A DNA stretch of 64,000 bases from Vandiemenella viatica (GCA_031002005.1 CM061921.1:170446935-170510934); one strand, 5' to 3'; positions 11,323 through 22,745 are shown, counted from the first letter of the stretch. Program-made: numbers and translations. Notes: a model not told the origin generated them from the sequence alone.

Positions 11323-11869
11323 GTAATAAGAAATATATATTTTAAATGATCATATATAAGCTTCGGTTATTTTTCATTATCTCTTTCTAGCAGAATGCAG
11401 ATAAAAATGGACTATACTGTGTATCCCTAATTCAGTCATATGGTCACAGGTTTGTAAAAGAGTGGAAACTTTTTCGATTTAACTATGGTGTCTGAACTAC
11501 TCGTGTTTCAGTCGGAAACTTCTTGATACCATTTAAATTTTCTTTTCTAGGTGTAAAATATAAGCCTTTTTTTAGCAAATTACCTTTGATTCTCCTATTG
11601 ACCACTTTGTTATACATTTATACTCTTTTCATGTTGCCCATTTTAATTTACCACATTAGATCCTTGGCTTGTAACACTTTTTACATATTGCCTTGTTTGC
11701 ACACACTGCCTTGTTTCTATAGGTTTCTACAGATTCCTTGAAATGTAATCATGGATCAGTCTCATTTTATTGTGTGTACATAAGTCTAGTTGCACTGAGA
11801 GTTTTGCACTACATACGATGGCAGTTGTAGATAAATATTTACTGGGAATAGGGGAAAGAAAGGGGGGGG
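11323..11869 (+). other. Start of the 43-kb MOCS1 intron
   Basis: Ordinary AT-rich intron with nothing recognised, ending in a poly-G run (11862-11872) that abuts the DNA transposon. Confidence 0.5.
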
Positions 11870-14183
11870 GGGTATTCCATGCCAATTCAACCAAGCCATG
11901 GTATCCACCGACTCGGATTTTGATGAAGCTTGGTAAGTTTAGGTTTTCTATACAGGAAAGTATGAACATAATTTTTTTCTTCTCATTCTGGTTTAGTTTT
12001 CATTTTACAGCCAATCGAAATTTTGAATGTTTGATACATTCCTACTTCTGGCGATTTTGCTCTTTGATTTGTATTTCATTTATTTTTTCAGTCAATTTTT
12101 ATGAAAATTTACAGTAATGTTAATGAAAGCATGAGGATTCCAGGAAAAAATATGAAAAAAATTCCAAATAATATTTATCAGAAAAAAATAATTTTCATGA
12201 CTTTTTTTTTTAAGTGTGTAATACGTTAAAGTCAATATGGACCAAATGGAATATAATAACCCAAAAAATTCTTTTTTCCTAATGATCTTAGAAGTGTGTT
12301 CTGTCATTAAAAAAATAAAATTAATGGCTTCTCCATTTCTTTATATTCACTTTTAAGATTAAATATAATTTTTGAAAAAATTTCTTTATCCAATTTGTTT
12401 ATTTGCTGAAAAAAAGAGTTGCAAACACAATTCTTAATATGTTATTTTATTAAACATTGAGCATCAGTCATATCGGCTTGTTATTTACAAAATATTTTTT
12501 AAATTTTTTTTCTCTGAAATATTAATTCAACTTTAATTTTTTTCCAAATTCCTATATGTAATATGATGATTAATATTTTAGTAACCTTTATGCATTCAAT
12601 GTTTATGTGGATTTGACAAATAGAAAATGCTTATATATATATATACAATACATAATATTTAAGAAAAATTTAACTAAAAAATAACATAACAGACATTTTT
12701 GCCTATTAATTTCCATTGGATGTTTTCCTAGATATAGTACTATTTATGTTCTTTAATATAACTCATCCTATCTTGGATCATCCTCATACAGTCTGTAGGG
12801 AATTGATAGACTCTTCCAGTTGATGTTGCTGGAGGGTCTATAACAGCAAGCAGATGTGGGATTGGCACAGAGCAGATAGATATCTTCTCGCTTTGGCCAA
12901 TAAAATGATGGTGATGGTCCTTGGGGATGCAAAAGCTTAATTTTAGCATCCTCCTCTTCTTCATTGATGTTTGTAACAATCTCAAAATACCAAGAATTAT
13001 CATACATGCAAGCAACATAGCATGTATGGCTCATTAACTGTCACACATGTTGTGCATTTGTCTTTCAATTTATAAGTTAATTTGCTTTTGTCATCACTGC
13101 TGATTCTTCTAGCCTCCACAGTTCCTGTACTATCTAGTGCCTTAAGTTGTGGAAACGTCTTGTCCCTGGAATTGTTGTAACATCTTTAAAACGATTTTCA
13201 AGATTATATCGAATAAAGTCTACAGATTCAATTTTATGAATCTTTGTGTACATGAAAAAGACTTAGACTTTAACATAAAAGGCCAATGGTCATTTTTCAC
13301 CACTAGCCATGGCAATACGGAAGGTGGTGTGACTGGGGTAGCGGTGAAAAGATTAGCTAGAAAAGAAAGTCTCCAAAGACCATTAGAAAAACAAGTAACA
13401 ACACCAACTGATTTTTTTATTTTTGTGAGGATAATATTGCAAAAATATTTTTTTTTATTATTTCTAAAAATTCTGTAGACTTTATTCAATCTAATCTTGA
13501 AAATCATTTTAAAGATGTTACAACAATTCCAGGGACAAAGAAGTTTCCACAACTTTAAGTCACTAGACAGTACAGGAACTGTGGAGGCTAGTAGAATCAG
13601 CAATGATGACAAAAGCAGTTTAACATACAAATTGAAAGACAAATGTATAACATATTTTAATTTTAAAAGTATATATATAAAGAAATGAGGAAGCCATTAA
13701 TTTTTTTTAATGGTGGAACACACTTCTAAGATCATTAGGAAAAAAGAATTTTTTGGGTCATTATATTCCCTTTGGTTGATACTGACTTTAACGTATAACA
13801 CACTTTCAGCAAAAATTCATGAAAATTATTTTTTCTATTTTTAAAATATTACTTGCAATTTTTTTCATATTTTTTTTATTTTTTTTTGAATCCTCATGCT
13901 TTCATTAACATTACTGTAAATTTTCATAATAATTGACTGAAAAATAAATGAAATATAAATTATTTTCAGTCAAAGAGCAGAATCGTTAGAATTTGGAAAA
14001 TACCAAACATTCAAAATTTCGATTGGCTGTAAAATGAAAACTAAACTAAATTGAGAACAAAAAATTGATGTGTATACTTTTCTATATAAGAGGACTAAAC
14101 TCGCCAAGTTTCATCAAAATCCGAGTTGGCGGGTGTCAAAATGTCTTTTTTTTTTTTTTGGTTGAATTCACATGGAATGACCC
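11870..14183. mobile_element. DNA transposon with very long inverted repeats
   Basis: The ends read 'gggtattccatgccaattca' on the left and, reverse complemented, 'gggtcattccatgtgaattc' on the right. The left arm from 11870 to about 12325 is matched in reverse by about 13690-14183, including 'ctcggattttgatgaa', 'cagccaatcgaaattttgaa', 'gaaagcatgaggatt' and 'cctaatgatcttagaagtgt'. A second inverted pair, about 13070-13225 and 13475-13630, lies closer to the centre, so most of the element can fold on itself. Arms differ by small indels. Poly-G on the left and poly-T at 14148-14159 blur the exact ends, and I cannot define a target duplication. Superfamily not assigned. Confidence 0.75.
12740..13034 (-). 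pseudogene. Internal protein remnant of the long-inverted-repeat transposon
   Basis: The minus strand has two overlapping open frames offset by one base. Joined by a frameshift they give a Tyr/Trp-rich stretch with 'YVACMYDNSWYFEIV', an acidic 'NINEEEEDAKIKLLHP', 'GPSPSFYWPKREDI' and 'PPATSTGRVYQFP'. The pattern (YDxxWYxGxV, then HPxGPxxSFxWPxxED) resembles the small C-terminal domain of some arthropod transposon-encoded proteins; that link is from memory and is unproven. It sits between the inner and outer inverted repeats. No catalytic residues are visible. Confidence 0.45.
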
Positions 14184-15239
14184 TTGGAGCATATAGATGC
14201 CCACTATTTAAAGAGGTCCAGAAGTATTTGGTACCTGTCTTGCTACAACATGCAGTGCATGGCTGATAGTTTCTTTGTTAATTTATTTCCACATAAACGT
14301 ATTGTATGATACTTTATATGATACATATGACTTACCTTCATATGTATTTATGAGGCAAAGCAGGCAAATTGAGTTCATTTGTAATGAATCCAGTTTCATA
14401 GTTTACTGTGATTAAAGAGTGGTGCCTGTAGGGCCTAGAAAAAAATGCTGTACATAAGCTTCGAGCAGGCAGATAATACCATTTCTCTGAATATTCATTC
14501 TTTCTACATCATACTGATGTTAAATCATACATCCTTATATACCAAAGGATCCAAACCAACAAAGTACATAAAAAAGTATAAATGATAGTTCTATATTGTG
14601 TTGTTTTCTTGGAAGAAACCCTCTCTAACTGAATGTTAAGCTGACCACTGAGATGAGAAACCTGGTAGTAGCCATGCACTGGGTGTGGATTGATCTGTAT
14701 GATTACGAGTATAATAATGAATGGGCATCTAGCCCAGAAAGGAAAGGTGGATTTGGTTATCCAGTGTGCTCATTAGACACTTTTACCCCTTCCCTCCTGA
14801 TCCTTGGAGATAAATTAAAACCAAGTGGTTAGAGTCTGTGTCATGGATACAAGACAGGTGTAGATTCAAACTCAAACAATGGCATGATCTTCAGTAAGGT
14901 CAGTACTTCCATTTCAATCCATACATCTAACAATGAGTTGCCAGTGATGGACACCAGACATAATTTTATTTTTATTTGTTAAAGCTGTTTGGGGTATCTA
15001 GATTCTTGGGATCAGCTGATGGATGCGACACATGGGCACATTTTTGGATGTGGGCCTCTTCTTTTCATAGCAGGCTGGGAACTTGGGTAGTTGTTTTAGT
15101 GGTGTGTCACTTCTTATGGAGAGAACGTAAATTTGGAAGGAAAATAGTAAAAACAACACTTTTCTTTTCCCTCAATCAAAACAAAACAAAAGTGCATTAG
15201 GATTATTGTCTGGTATGCCTTCAAGTTGATTAGACTGTA
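14184..15239 (+). other. Intron with one tRNA-like block
   Basis: Mostly unassigned. At about 14815-14872, 'ccaagtggttagagtctgtg' followed by 'gtagattcaaactc' has the look of box A and box B of a tRNA-derived SINE, weakly conserved. The open frame at 14976-15200 has no recognisable protein signature. Confidence 0.4.
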
Positions 15240-16104
15240 TGGATATTAATCTATGCCTGCCCAAAATAAAGTTCGAAGGAAAAAAAAATGGTTTGCGTGT
15301 CATCAACGAAAATATTACTGCCAGTCAATCAAAACAAAACAAAGGCGCTTTATTATTACCTTTGGAATTACATAATGATCAATCTGAAGAAATGTTTTCA
15401 AAACAACTCATTGGCACTGGCATTGGCAATGACAATGACAAAACCCCTATAAATTATTTGACTGGCTGCATTATATTTCCTGTCAATTTTTTGGTTGAAT
15501 GAACGAACTATACTACAGAGACAAAAACACGGATGTAAATTAAATAAATTTCGAAATTCAAAATGAAATTGGCGGTGAATTAAGGACATACAAATCAGTT
15601 GATTGCACAACTAACCTAGATGATATCGTCAACTATCCAGCAGAATTTTTGAACTCGCTGGATTTGCCAGGATAGCTGCCTCACAATCTTCAATTAAAAG
15701 TAGGATCGGTGGTCGTAATGTTGTGAAATATCAACCAACCGTGTCTTTTTGATGGCACATGGCTAGCAGTGAAAAAATTCCTGAACAGTTTGAACGAAGC
15801 AACCATTCCAAAAGGAAAATATAAAGGAGAAGATCTGTTGATACCTCGCATCCCAATGGTATCAACTGACATACCATTTGAATTTAAATGATTGCAATTT
15901 CCAGTGCGGCTTGCTTTCGCTATGACCATAAATAAATCCCAGCGTCAGTTGTTGAGTGTTTGCGGCGTTAATCTTGAAAACCCATGCTCCTCTCATGGAC
16001 AGTTTTATGTTGCCTGCTCCCGCGTTGGAAAGCCGTCAGCTTTATTTGTTCACACGCCAGATAACCAAACAAAAAATACAGTGTACCATAAAGGATTACA
16101 ATAA
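15240..16104 (+). pseudogene. Helitron Rep/helicase, C-terminal PIF1-like helicase part
   Basis: Plus-strand remnant of the PIF1-family helicase that rolling-circle Helitron transposons carry behind their Rep domain. Readable pieces in order: a 'KQLIGTGIGNDNDKTPINYL' segment with 'GCIIFPVNF' (15400-15500), 'NYPAEFLNSLDLPG'-like residues near 15640, 'NLQLKVGSVVVM', 'GKYKGEDLLIPRIPMVSTDI' (15818-15875), 'LQFPVRLAFAMTINKSQ' (helicase motif V/VI region), 'CSSHGQFYVACSRVGKPSAL' and the terminal 'NTVYHKGLQ' before the stop at 16102-16104. Frameshifts lie near 15530-15680 and a stop near 15888. The Rep domain and helicase motifs I-III are absent, so this is a 5'-truncated dead copy. Confidence 0.85.
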
Positions 16105-16314
16105 AAATATCATCACATTATTACTAACGTCTTGCAGTGTACGAAATAGAAAACTTATTTTTGTAAGTAATCGTTGTTTATTATTGAGACATTAAATCAA
16201 TAAATAAAGTGGTCACTCTATAATACATTTTATTTATATATTTTTTCTATTGGACTATGATAGGACGATAACTTTTGATAGAAAGAAGTCTGTCAGGGCA
16301 GCTAGTTAATTAAT
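16105..16314 (+). other. Presumed Helitron 3' tail
   Basis: AT-rich sequence from the helicase stop to 'cagggcagctag' ending at 16305. It is followed by T, consistent with a Helitron 3' end (CTRR, insertion between A and T). I do not see a clear GC-rich hairpin just upstream, so the end is a candidate only. Penelope-like sequence starts within ten bases. Confidence 0.4.
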
Positions 16315-16455
16315 AAAATGACGCCAATGCAACTGTATTTGTAGCTTTATTGCCGTAAGCGTTTTGCCTCTTGTCGAGGTATCATCAGCGACGAATCTAT
16401 TTTAAAATTTACGTTGGGTTTACAAACTTATTACATGATGTTTGACATAATTCTA
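16315..16455 (-). mobile_element. Penelope-like element 3' terminal region
   Basis: Reverse complement of 27234-27372, including 'catgtaataagtttgtaaac', 'ctcgacaagaggcaaaacg' and 'ctacaaatacagttgcattg'. It lies downstream, on the minus strand, of the GIY-YIG fragment 16790-17070, so it is the terminal repeat of that antisense Penelope copy. Bases 16360-16390 fold as CTGATGA, a CCTC/GAGG hairpin, then AAAAC, similar to hammerhead ribozymes known from Penelope-like elements, but the expected GAAA is not preserved. Confidence 0.65.
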
Positions 16456-16789
16456 AATTGATACATTTTCTGATTATTTACACTTACTATTTACATTAGT
16501 GGTTTTCAGGTTCATAACCACATATCTCTGCTTTTTCTCTAAAGCATATTTCCGTTACAGCCATTTGTCTTTGCTGCTGTGTACAGGATGTAAACATTGC
16601 GTCTGCTACAACTCACTTGTTTCTGGTGGTCATCTTGTTTTCTTAATGCCAAAGGTGGTGGTGCACTGACAGCACCAGTTTTGAAATTGCTTGGGAGATT
16701 GAGGTTTTGTTATTTTGTTTCCAATTTTATGTAAGTGTGCGAGTGCATGTATCTGTTAGGTTTATTTCTTTACTGTAAGGTTATTGTAT

Positions 16790-17070
16790 GTTTGCCAGTT
16801 TGAACAGTTTTTGGTTTGTTAAGTTTATGTGGTCATTCAGAAACTGCTTGCCATTTTTTATTGCTTTTTGTATTTGGTAGTTTTTTTTGTTTTTAGAGTG
16901 AGGGAATTGTGTCTGTGATTGTTGATTGTGAGTATTTGCATGTCTGTGTTAATGTCCGTTGGTAAGTGATCATTTTTTATTAGATGTTCCGTGAATGTAG
17001 AGTGGTTGCTGTACTTAAGTGCCCTCATATGTTCTGTTTTTAAACTTTGGCCTATGTTTTCAACAACCAT
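16790..17070 (-). pseudogene. Penelope-like element, GIY-YIG endonuclease C-terminal part
   Basis: On the minus strand: 'EHMRALKYSNHSTFTEHLIK', 'PTDINTDMQILTINN', then after a frameshift 'AIKNGKQFLNDHINLTNQKL' and 'FKLANIQ'. This order matches the GIY-YIG endonuclease end of arthropod Penelope-like retroelements, in which the endonuclease follows the RT. The GIY and YIG residues themselves are truncated at 17070, where a plus-strand Penelope RT piece starts head to head. It is non-functional. Confidence 0.75.
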
Positions 17071-17071
17071 A

Positions 17072-17227
17072 TAAAAAATGAGATATGGAAAAACCTATTA
17101 CTACAGAAAGAATACAATGTTATATATTGATGGAGATTTGTTGATGATGTAATATGTCTCATCAACGAAACAGATGACCGCATAACTTAACTACACCAAT
17201 ACACAAACAATATACACAAAAACATCA
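17072..17227 (+). pseudogene. Penelope-like element, reverse transcriptase catalytic segment
   Basis: The plus-strand frame around 17130-17225 reads 'WRFVDDVICLINETDDRIT', containing the RT catalytic (F/Y)VDD box, then a stop and 'LHQYTNNIHKNI'. The frame stops where the 5' LTR of an inserted retrotransposon begins (17228) and resumes at 23434 on the far side of the 3' LTR. Upstream RT motifs are missing. Confidence 0.75.
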
Positions 17228-17819
17228 TGTAACATAACATACGTCTGTGCCATATGGTAATATCTGTGGCCGGCGTCGTGAGTGAGTGTTATGTTTTCTT
17301 TGTATAGGGGAGTGGATCGTTGACCATCATCAAGTGAAGTTCGGAGGAGTGAACGTTTCGGTTTAAATTGTAGAAATTGTGAAAAGAAAAAGAACATTCG
17401 GTGAAGTGAGTAATGGAAACTAATAATATGTTAAATTCACTGTTTTGAATGGAGTGATGCGATTGCAAGTGACTGTGGACGTGTTAAGAGGACGGTAGAG
17501 AGTGTGGGAGTTTTTGTAGTTCAATTTCTCTTGTCCCACGAGTCTACAATTTTCGGAAAAGGAGTCTGATTCCTTGTTTAAATATTATTTTGGTGATGGT
17601 ACTTTCCGTCGGTGTGAATGCATAAGCTTACGAACTTGAATAAAGTTTTTGGATAGATGTTCATTCTGAACTGTGTGAATTTATCATTTAATAACCCCGA
17701 CGAATAGTAGTACCTAAACCTGGCAACCATGGCTTAAAGAACCTTTATTTAACTAGTAATTATTTATGTTCAGTAAGAGACTTTTAATCAAAAAATTAGT
17801 AACCTGTGGACCGCTTTCA
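17228..17819 (+). repeat. 5' long terminal repeat (592 bp)
   Basis: Begins TGTAACATAACA and ends CTTTCA (TG...CA). It matches 22841-23433 almost throughout, with scattered substitutions and 1-bp indels, so the insertion is not recent. It is followed directly by 'tggcgactcagtgacagg', in the position and with the TGG start of a primer-binding site, which puts the element in plus orientation. The right LTR is followed by ataacc and the left preceded by aacatca: a possible target duplication with mismatch (atca/ataa). Confidence 0.9.
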
Positions 17820-18622
17820 TGGCGACTCAGTGACAGGTCGTGTGGCGAAATAAGCATCTGGAGGAGAAATAAACTTTCGAATACTGTGCATACACACGGG
17901 TACAGAGAGGAACGAAAGTAAATTACAGTAAATTACAAGCAAGATGACAATTGGGCGCAGAGACGACAATAGCCAAAGAGGGAAGAGATACTACACCGGC
18001 AACATGAGGTGTTAAGTCAAAGAGAGCTATAGTAGCCGTTACGAAAATAGACCTGCGAAGTTCAATGTGTCTCCATACAATGTTGCAAATTCTCAGAAAA
18101 ATCAACTTTCAGAAATATGTGCTGAAAAATTCTAAAAAATAATACTGAATATGTGGAACAAGGTGATGTGATTGTTAACTCGAAATATTTACATGACTAA
18201 TTAAAAAAATAATAAACTAGTTCCCATGAACTTTACGAATGAAAATACTTTCTTCACTTCAACCAACCGAAAAAGCTAAACCAATGATAGAAAATACCTG
18301 AAAAAATTTATGCGGCTTCCCAAAAGTTAACAGATTAGCACAGAATATTTTATATTCATTATATAGCGAAGAATGTTATAAAAAAAAAATTAAAAGTTAT
18401 ACGAATCTCTTGTTTGTCCCTTTTGTGTAATGTAAAAAGTTGTCGCTGACTAACTTCCGTTCTGTTTGTTCACGTAATAACTTCCAGTGAGAAAGTTTGT
18501 GAGAAAATATTGAAATTATTTTTAGAAAAAACAACAGCATCTTTAAACGAATCCTTCTGGTTTGTTTAATAATTTATCTGCATGAATGTTATCGCATTGC
18601 GCTCGCGTCCAACACTGGCCGA

Positions 18623-18800
18623 CAGCTTCCGTGAATTACGATGCGCGAGATACTCGTAGCTACCGTACCTTCTCAAAATATTCAAATTCAGGCTCATGTA
18701 AGAAATATTATCAGCTTCCGTGAATTACGATGCGCGAGATACTCGTAGCTACCGTACCTTCTCAAAATATTCAAATTCAGGCTCATGTAAGAAATATTAT
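18623..18800. repeat. Exact 89-bp tandem duplication
   Basis: Bases 18623-18711 and 18712-18800 are identical over 89 bp as read by eye. The duplication lies just beyond the C-terminal coding end of the Tc1-like transposase, probably in its 3' flank. Confidence 0.9.
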
Positions 18801-18978
18801 CGTAACAGAGGATTACATGACAAAATACACATAAAAATGGTTTCCTGAAACATCTTTTCACCTTAATAAAAATAAAGGTAACACAATGTTTGCTTTCAAT
18901 AAAATTACTAAAGAAATGATTGAAAAACTTACAAACTGGCTTATTTTCAGAGCTGTGAGCCATTTTCCTCTCCGTAAC

Positions 18979-20430
18979 TTATTCATTTTCGGATTCATTG
19001 GACTGAAGATCACTGTCGCTACTTTCTCCCAGCTGTATAACGAACTGATCCATTTCTGTGTCCCTCGCGCACTGTTTGACATAATCAGTTTCTTGTAATC
19101 TTTCCGAATGTCTTACACAATTTGCCCAATCTTCTTGAGTAACGCTGTCTAAAGCTTCGTGTGTAAGTCGTTCGACATCAGCAAGTTTGAAGGTCGCGTT
19201 CTTCTTAGCGACATCCCGTTTTACTTGTGCCCAGATGAGTTCGATTGGATTATACTGGTAATGATAGGGTGGCAGGCGAACTATTGGATGTCCCATTTTA
19301 TTTGCCAATTGATCCAATTCGAATACCTACTTGGCATTTCGAACTTGTTCTTTACATAAAAGCTCATCCCTAGTTTCATGGGGAAAAAATTCAACATCAT
19401 TCTTACGTAGCCATTCGATAATATCTCCCTCACGCCAGTTTGAAGATGGTGGTTTGTCTGTTTGAATGGAATGATAACTGGCATTGTCCATGACGATAAT
19501 GCATCCTTCTTCCAGCGAGCGACACATATCACTAAACCACTTCTTAAAAACCTCACCGTTCATCTCTGTATGGTAATCCGATAGAGACTAACTTTTTCCG
19601 CCACGAAACACAAGTTTGGCTCCTGGTATGAAACCTTTATGTGCAGAACCAGCATGTACTATAACAAGTTGACTTCCTCGGTCAGTAGGAACTTTAAGAC
19701 CTCCATTACCTCTCGAATCATGCCAAATATATTTGTTTGTATGATTTTGGTTAATGTAAGTCTCGTACAAATAAATAATTGGTCTAGTGTCCTTTGTACG
19801 CAATGAGTTCATTGTTCGCAAAAACTTTGCCCTTGAAGCCGCAATATCACTGCATTCCATTAAAACTTTCGTCCGTTGTTGAATTTCCTAAATTTAAAAC
19901 CCAGTCTTTTCAGAAGACGAAGAACGGAGCTTTCTGATCCTGAATAGCTGATTTTACGGGCGAGATGAGACCGTATTTTCATAGCCGTTGGGTATTCTCC
20001 TCTATCGTAGTACTCTAAAACAGTTCTGCGAACTATTTCTTTATTAAAATCATCCAGTTCAGTGCATTTGTGTTCCCGCCTATACTTCTTTCTTGGTGAT
20101 TCAAAAACAGGGCTCAAATCTTCGGTTTCTGCCGAACTTAATATACCGATGATACATTGTACCGACTTCTTCGAAATACCACAAGCCTCCGCTGTCAATG
20201 CTTGTACCTAAGCAAAGTTAATGTTTCTCTTGGCTTCTTCGTTGCGGGAAAGGTTGCGAAATACTTGAAAACATTTGCCATGACAACTTTACTTTGCTTT
20301 CTGATATCTGGACAACCTGCACGAACACCAATATTACTTCTTTTTGGTAACGCACTGCATGTAGAATTCTGTTCTACAATGTCACTCATCATAAAGACAA
20401 AATAATAATCTTTAAAGTAGCAAAACAAAA
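18979..20430 (-). pseudogene. Tc1/IS630-like DDE transposase, antisense, inactivated
   Basis: Read from 20428 down in four pieces joined by frameshifts and stops. The N-terminal helix-turn-helix part includes 'ALTAEACGISKKSVQCIIG' and a second DNA-binding segment 'RSHLARKISYSGSESSVLRL'. The DDE domain includes 'RPIIYLYETYINQNHTNKYI', 'GCIIVMDNASYHSIQ', then 'LPPYHYQYNPIELIWAQVK' (about 19270). The second Asp (VMDNA) and the final Glu (NPIE) are present, but the first, normally DET, reads YET, so catalysis would be lost even without the frameshifts. It is nested in the LTR retrotransposon. I could not find clear terminal inverted repeats or a TA duplication. Confidence 0.85.
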
Positions 20431-20710
20431 CCGACCGCAGCGAAATCTACGAACCGATTGGCAGTGGAAGAACATTTGACAACACCGCCGGCTGAACTGA
20501 GGGTGAAGGGGGTAGTGCGGGCAGGGGATGGAGGCAAGACTGTGTGACCTTGAGTGGACTAAATTGGTGAAGCGGACTATAGTGAAGATAGTCCACTTTG
20601 AGACTGGTTGGAGGTGGCGCAGCCAAGCGGAGGACAATGTAACTATACGAGCATTACCGAGCAGAACCGAAGGCGGCAGACGGCTACAGGGTGGAGACCT
20701 TCATAGTTAT

Positions 20711-20830
20711 CCGAGAGCAGCCGATGAGATACAAGCCGAGGACAGCTGACCCAAGCCAAACCGAGAGCAGCCGACGAAAGCCGAGCTGAGTACAGCTGAC
20801 CTGAGCTAAACCGAGAGCAGCCGACGAGAG
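20711..20830 (+). repeat. 50-bp tandem repeat in the LTR element leader
   Basis: Unit starting 'ccgagagcagccgacga' repeats at exactly 50-bp spacing (20711, 20761, 20811), about 2.4 copies, GC-rich. It lies between the nested transposon and the gag-like frame. Confidence 0.85.
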
Positions 20831-21218
20831 AGGGACGCCGAAAAGCTAAGTGTGGGCTATTTGCTGCTGGTGAGTTGTTGCGAAGCATCTTTTCCTATCC
20901 GTCCCATTCCTTTAATATTTTTTTTCCTGTAATTTCAAGTCACATGTAGGGAGGAAAACCGAGTTGGGTTTTTCTCTCCATTTCCAGTTCCTTTGTCATT
21001 CTAGTGACACATACGGTATATTGATAACCCAGGTGCTGGAATGTTTACGCTATGGAATTAGTTTGTTTCTAGTTTTCATGCATGTAATTCTTTAATATGG
21101 TCAGTGCGTTTTTTGAATAGCAGCGTTGTGTTGATTTTATTTGCTGTGAGTCGAAGGGGGAAATTAAAGTGACTGAGTGATTATCTTTATTGGATTTTCC
21201 TGTTGTATTTGTAATATA

Positions 21219-21965
21219 AACATGCCGAAAGTGGGTGATGAGATGGAGTCAAACCTAGCTGAAATGCTGGCTAGTTTTGCTGAAACCCTTAATGATAAAT
21301 TTTATTCCAAATTTGACTCTTTTAATTATAAATTTGAATCCCTTAATGGTAAACTCGAAGTGATGGGAAAGGAGCAGAAATTGCACATAACAGAGTTAGG
21401 AAGGAAACTTGAAGAGTATAGTGCTATATGTATCGGGCAGCCGGAGAAGTTGTCCTCTCAAATTTCCGAGTTAACATGACAGGTTAAGAGGCCAAATGCA
21501 GATGTAATTTTACAAACAGGAAGCGAAGGATTAAGGAAGAGAAAAATTCAGGCAGAAATTTTATGTTTGATACTATATTAGGGAACGCCTTAAAGGATGA
21601 AGGTGAGACAAATTATAAAGGTGTTATGGCTGTGGGAACAGATGTTCAAGAATGTCAAGAGAAGTTTGTGGAGGAAAATATACAAGAGAGAATTTTTGAA
21701 GTAGCAGATGGAATTTTTTGTGATATCTTTGCGAAGGAGCAGGCTAAATTATGGGAGGTGGAAGGATTTTTAACTGTAACTACTGGAGAAGTAAAGCTGG
21801 ATAGAATTAATGCAGTATGACAGCCATATGGCATGGACAATAATGACCGAAGTGAGAGCGGTGGCCGACAGCCGGCGCGTGGCAGGATATGCAGGGGCAG
21901 TGTTGGTACCCGGGCCACAACAGATTTGGTCTCCGCAACACTGGCGAGCACGGAAGAACAAGCGA
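21219..21965 (+). pseudogene. Gag-like protein of the LTR retrotransposon
   Basis: Starts at ATG 21222 with 'MPKVGDEMESNLAEMLASF'. A repetitive Phe/Lys/Leu stretch ('DKFYSKFDSFNYKFESLNGK', 'LEVMGKEQ') looks like the coiled coil near the start of some insect Gypsy-type gag proteins. After stops and frameshifts it continues with 'VMAVGTDVQECQEKFVEENI', and after a stop near 21818 a charged tail with 'SESGGRQPARGRICRGS'. No zinc knuckle is seen. Function is inferred from position between the leader and the 3' LTR. Confidence 0.45.
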
Positions 21966-22745
21966 GCAAGTTAGATTATGCACTCAAATGCAATAACTTG
22001 ACATAATCAGTCATTTTCGATGGCGAGAGGTATCAAGGAGTCACTTGTATACCGAAACCGTCGTAGTTTGTAGATGAGGAGAATAAAATCGACAGAAAAT
22101 CCATATGGTGGAAAACTAATGAGGGTGGGCAAACAAGTGTTAAATTACCTGATTGTGACCAGACGCAAAAAGAGAATAGGAGTTTTTTTTGTGAACGGAC
22201 CTGATGGACAGAATACATTTTCATCGAAAAAGAATAGGGGATCCTATCCTGTTATTTCCATGTTTTTTTTTCAGTTACCAATCCTTTTTTGAGATAAAAT
22301 CTCTGTACCACAACAAATCCTACTTTTCCTTTACCTGCAAAGGCGCTAACAGCAATATAGCAGCTCGAAGAAGGGTGGTAAAGTAAATAATGTGATGCGT
22401 GTGACGTGATGCTTTGGAGAATGAAGGTATACAGGTCATTGACCCGAGTGCAGCTGGTGTTTCTCTCAGAAGCTGTGCTTCTGACAGCAAGTTGTATCAT
22501 CTGACAATTTGATATGAATTCATGTGGTTTTTAATTTCTTTTTTTTTTTTTTTTTTTTGTCTTTTTTTTATGTTTTATGGTTTTTGATTTCTCTTGTGTT
22601 TGATATTTTTTTGATATGTTTCTTGGACTTAATGTGCAAAATGTTGTCAATGTAGGACGGAAAACCACCAGAGTAGAATTGTATATTGATTTTTTTCTTG
22701 TATTGATAATTTATCATGCCCAACCTGATCATTTATCATAAGGTA

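Noticed and set aside
13149..13642. Frames at the centre of the long-inverted-repeat transposon
   Set aside because: They run across inverted-repeat arms on both strands and share no known motif; treated as chance frames.
14976..15200. 74-codon frame with Trp-rich stretch as a possible exon
   Set aside because: No homologous domain recognised and no reason to join it to MOCS1, whose frame is already continuous.
16290..16308. Definite Helitron 3' end
   Set aside because: CTAG followed by T fits, but the expected hairpin just upstream is not clear, so it is kept only as a candidate.
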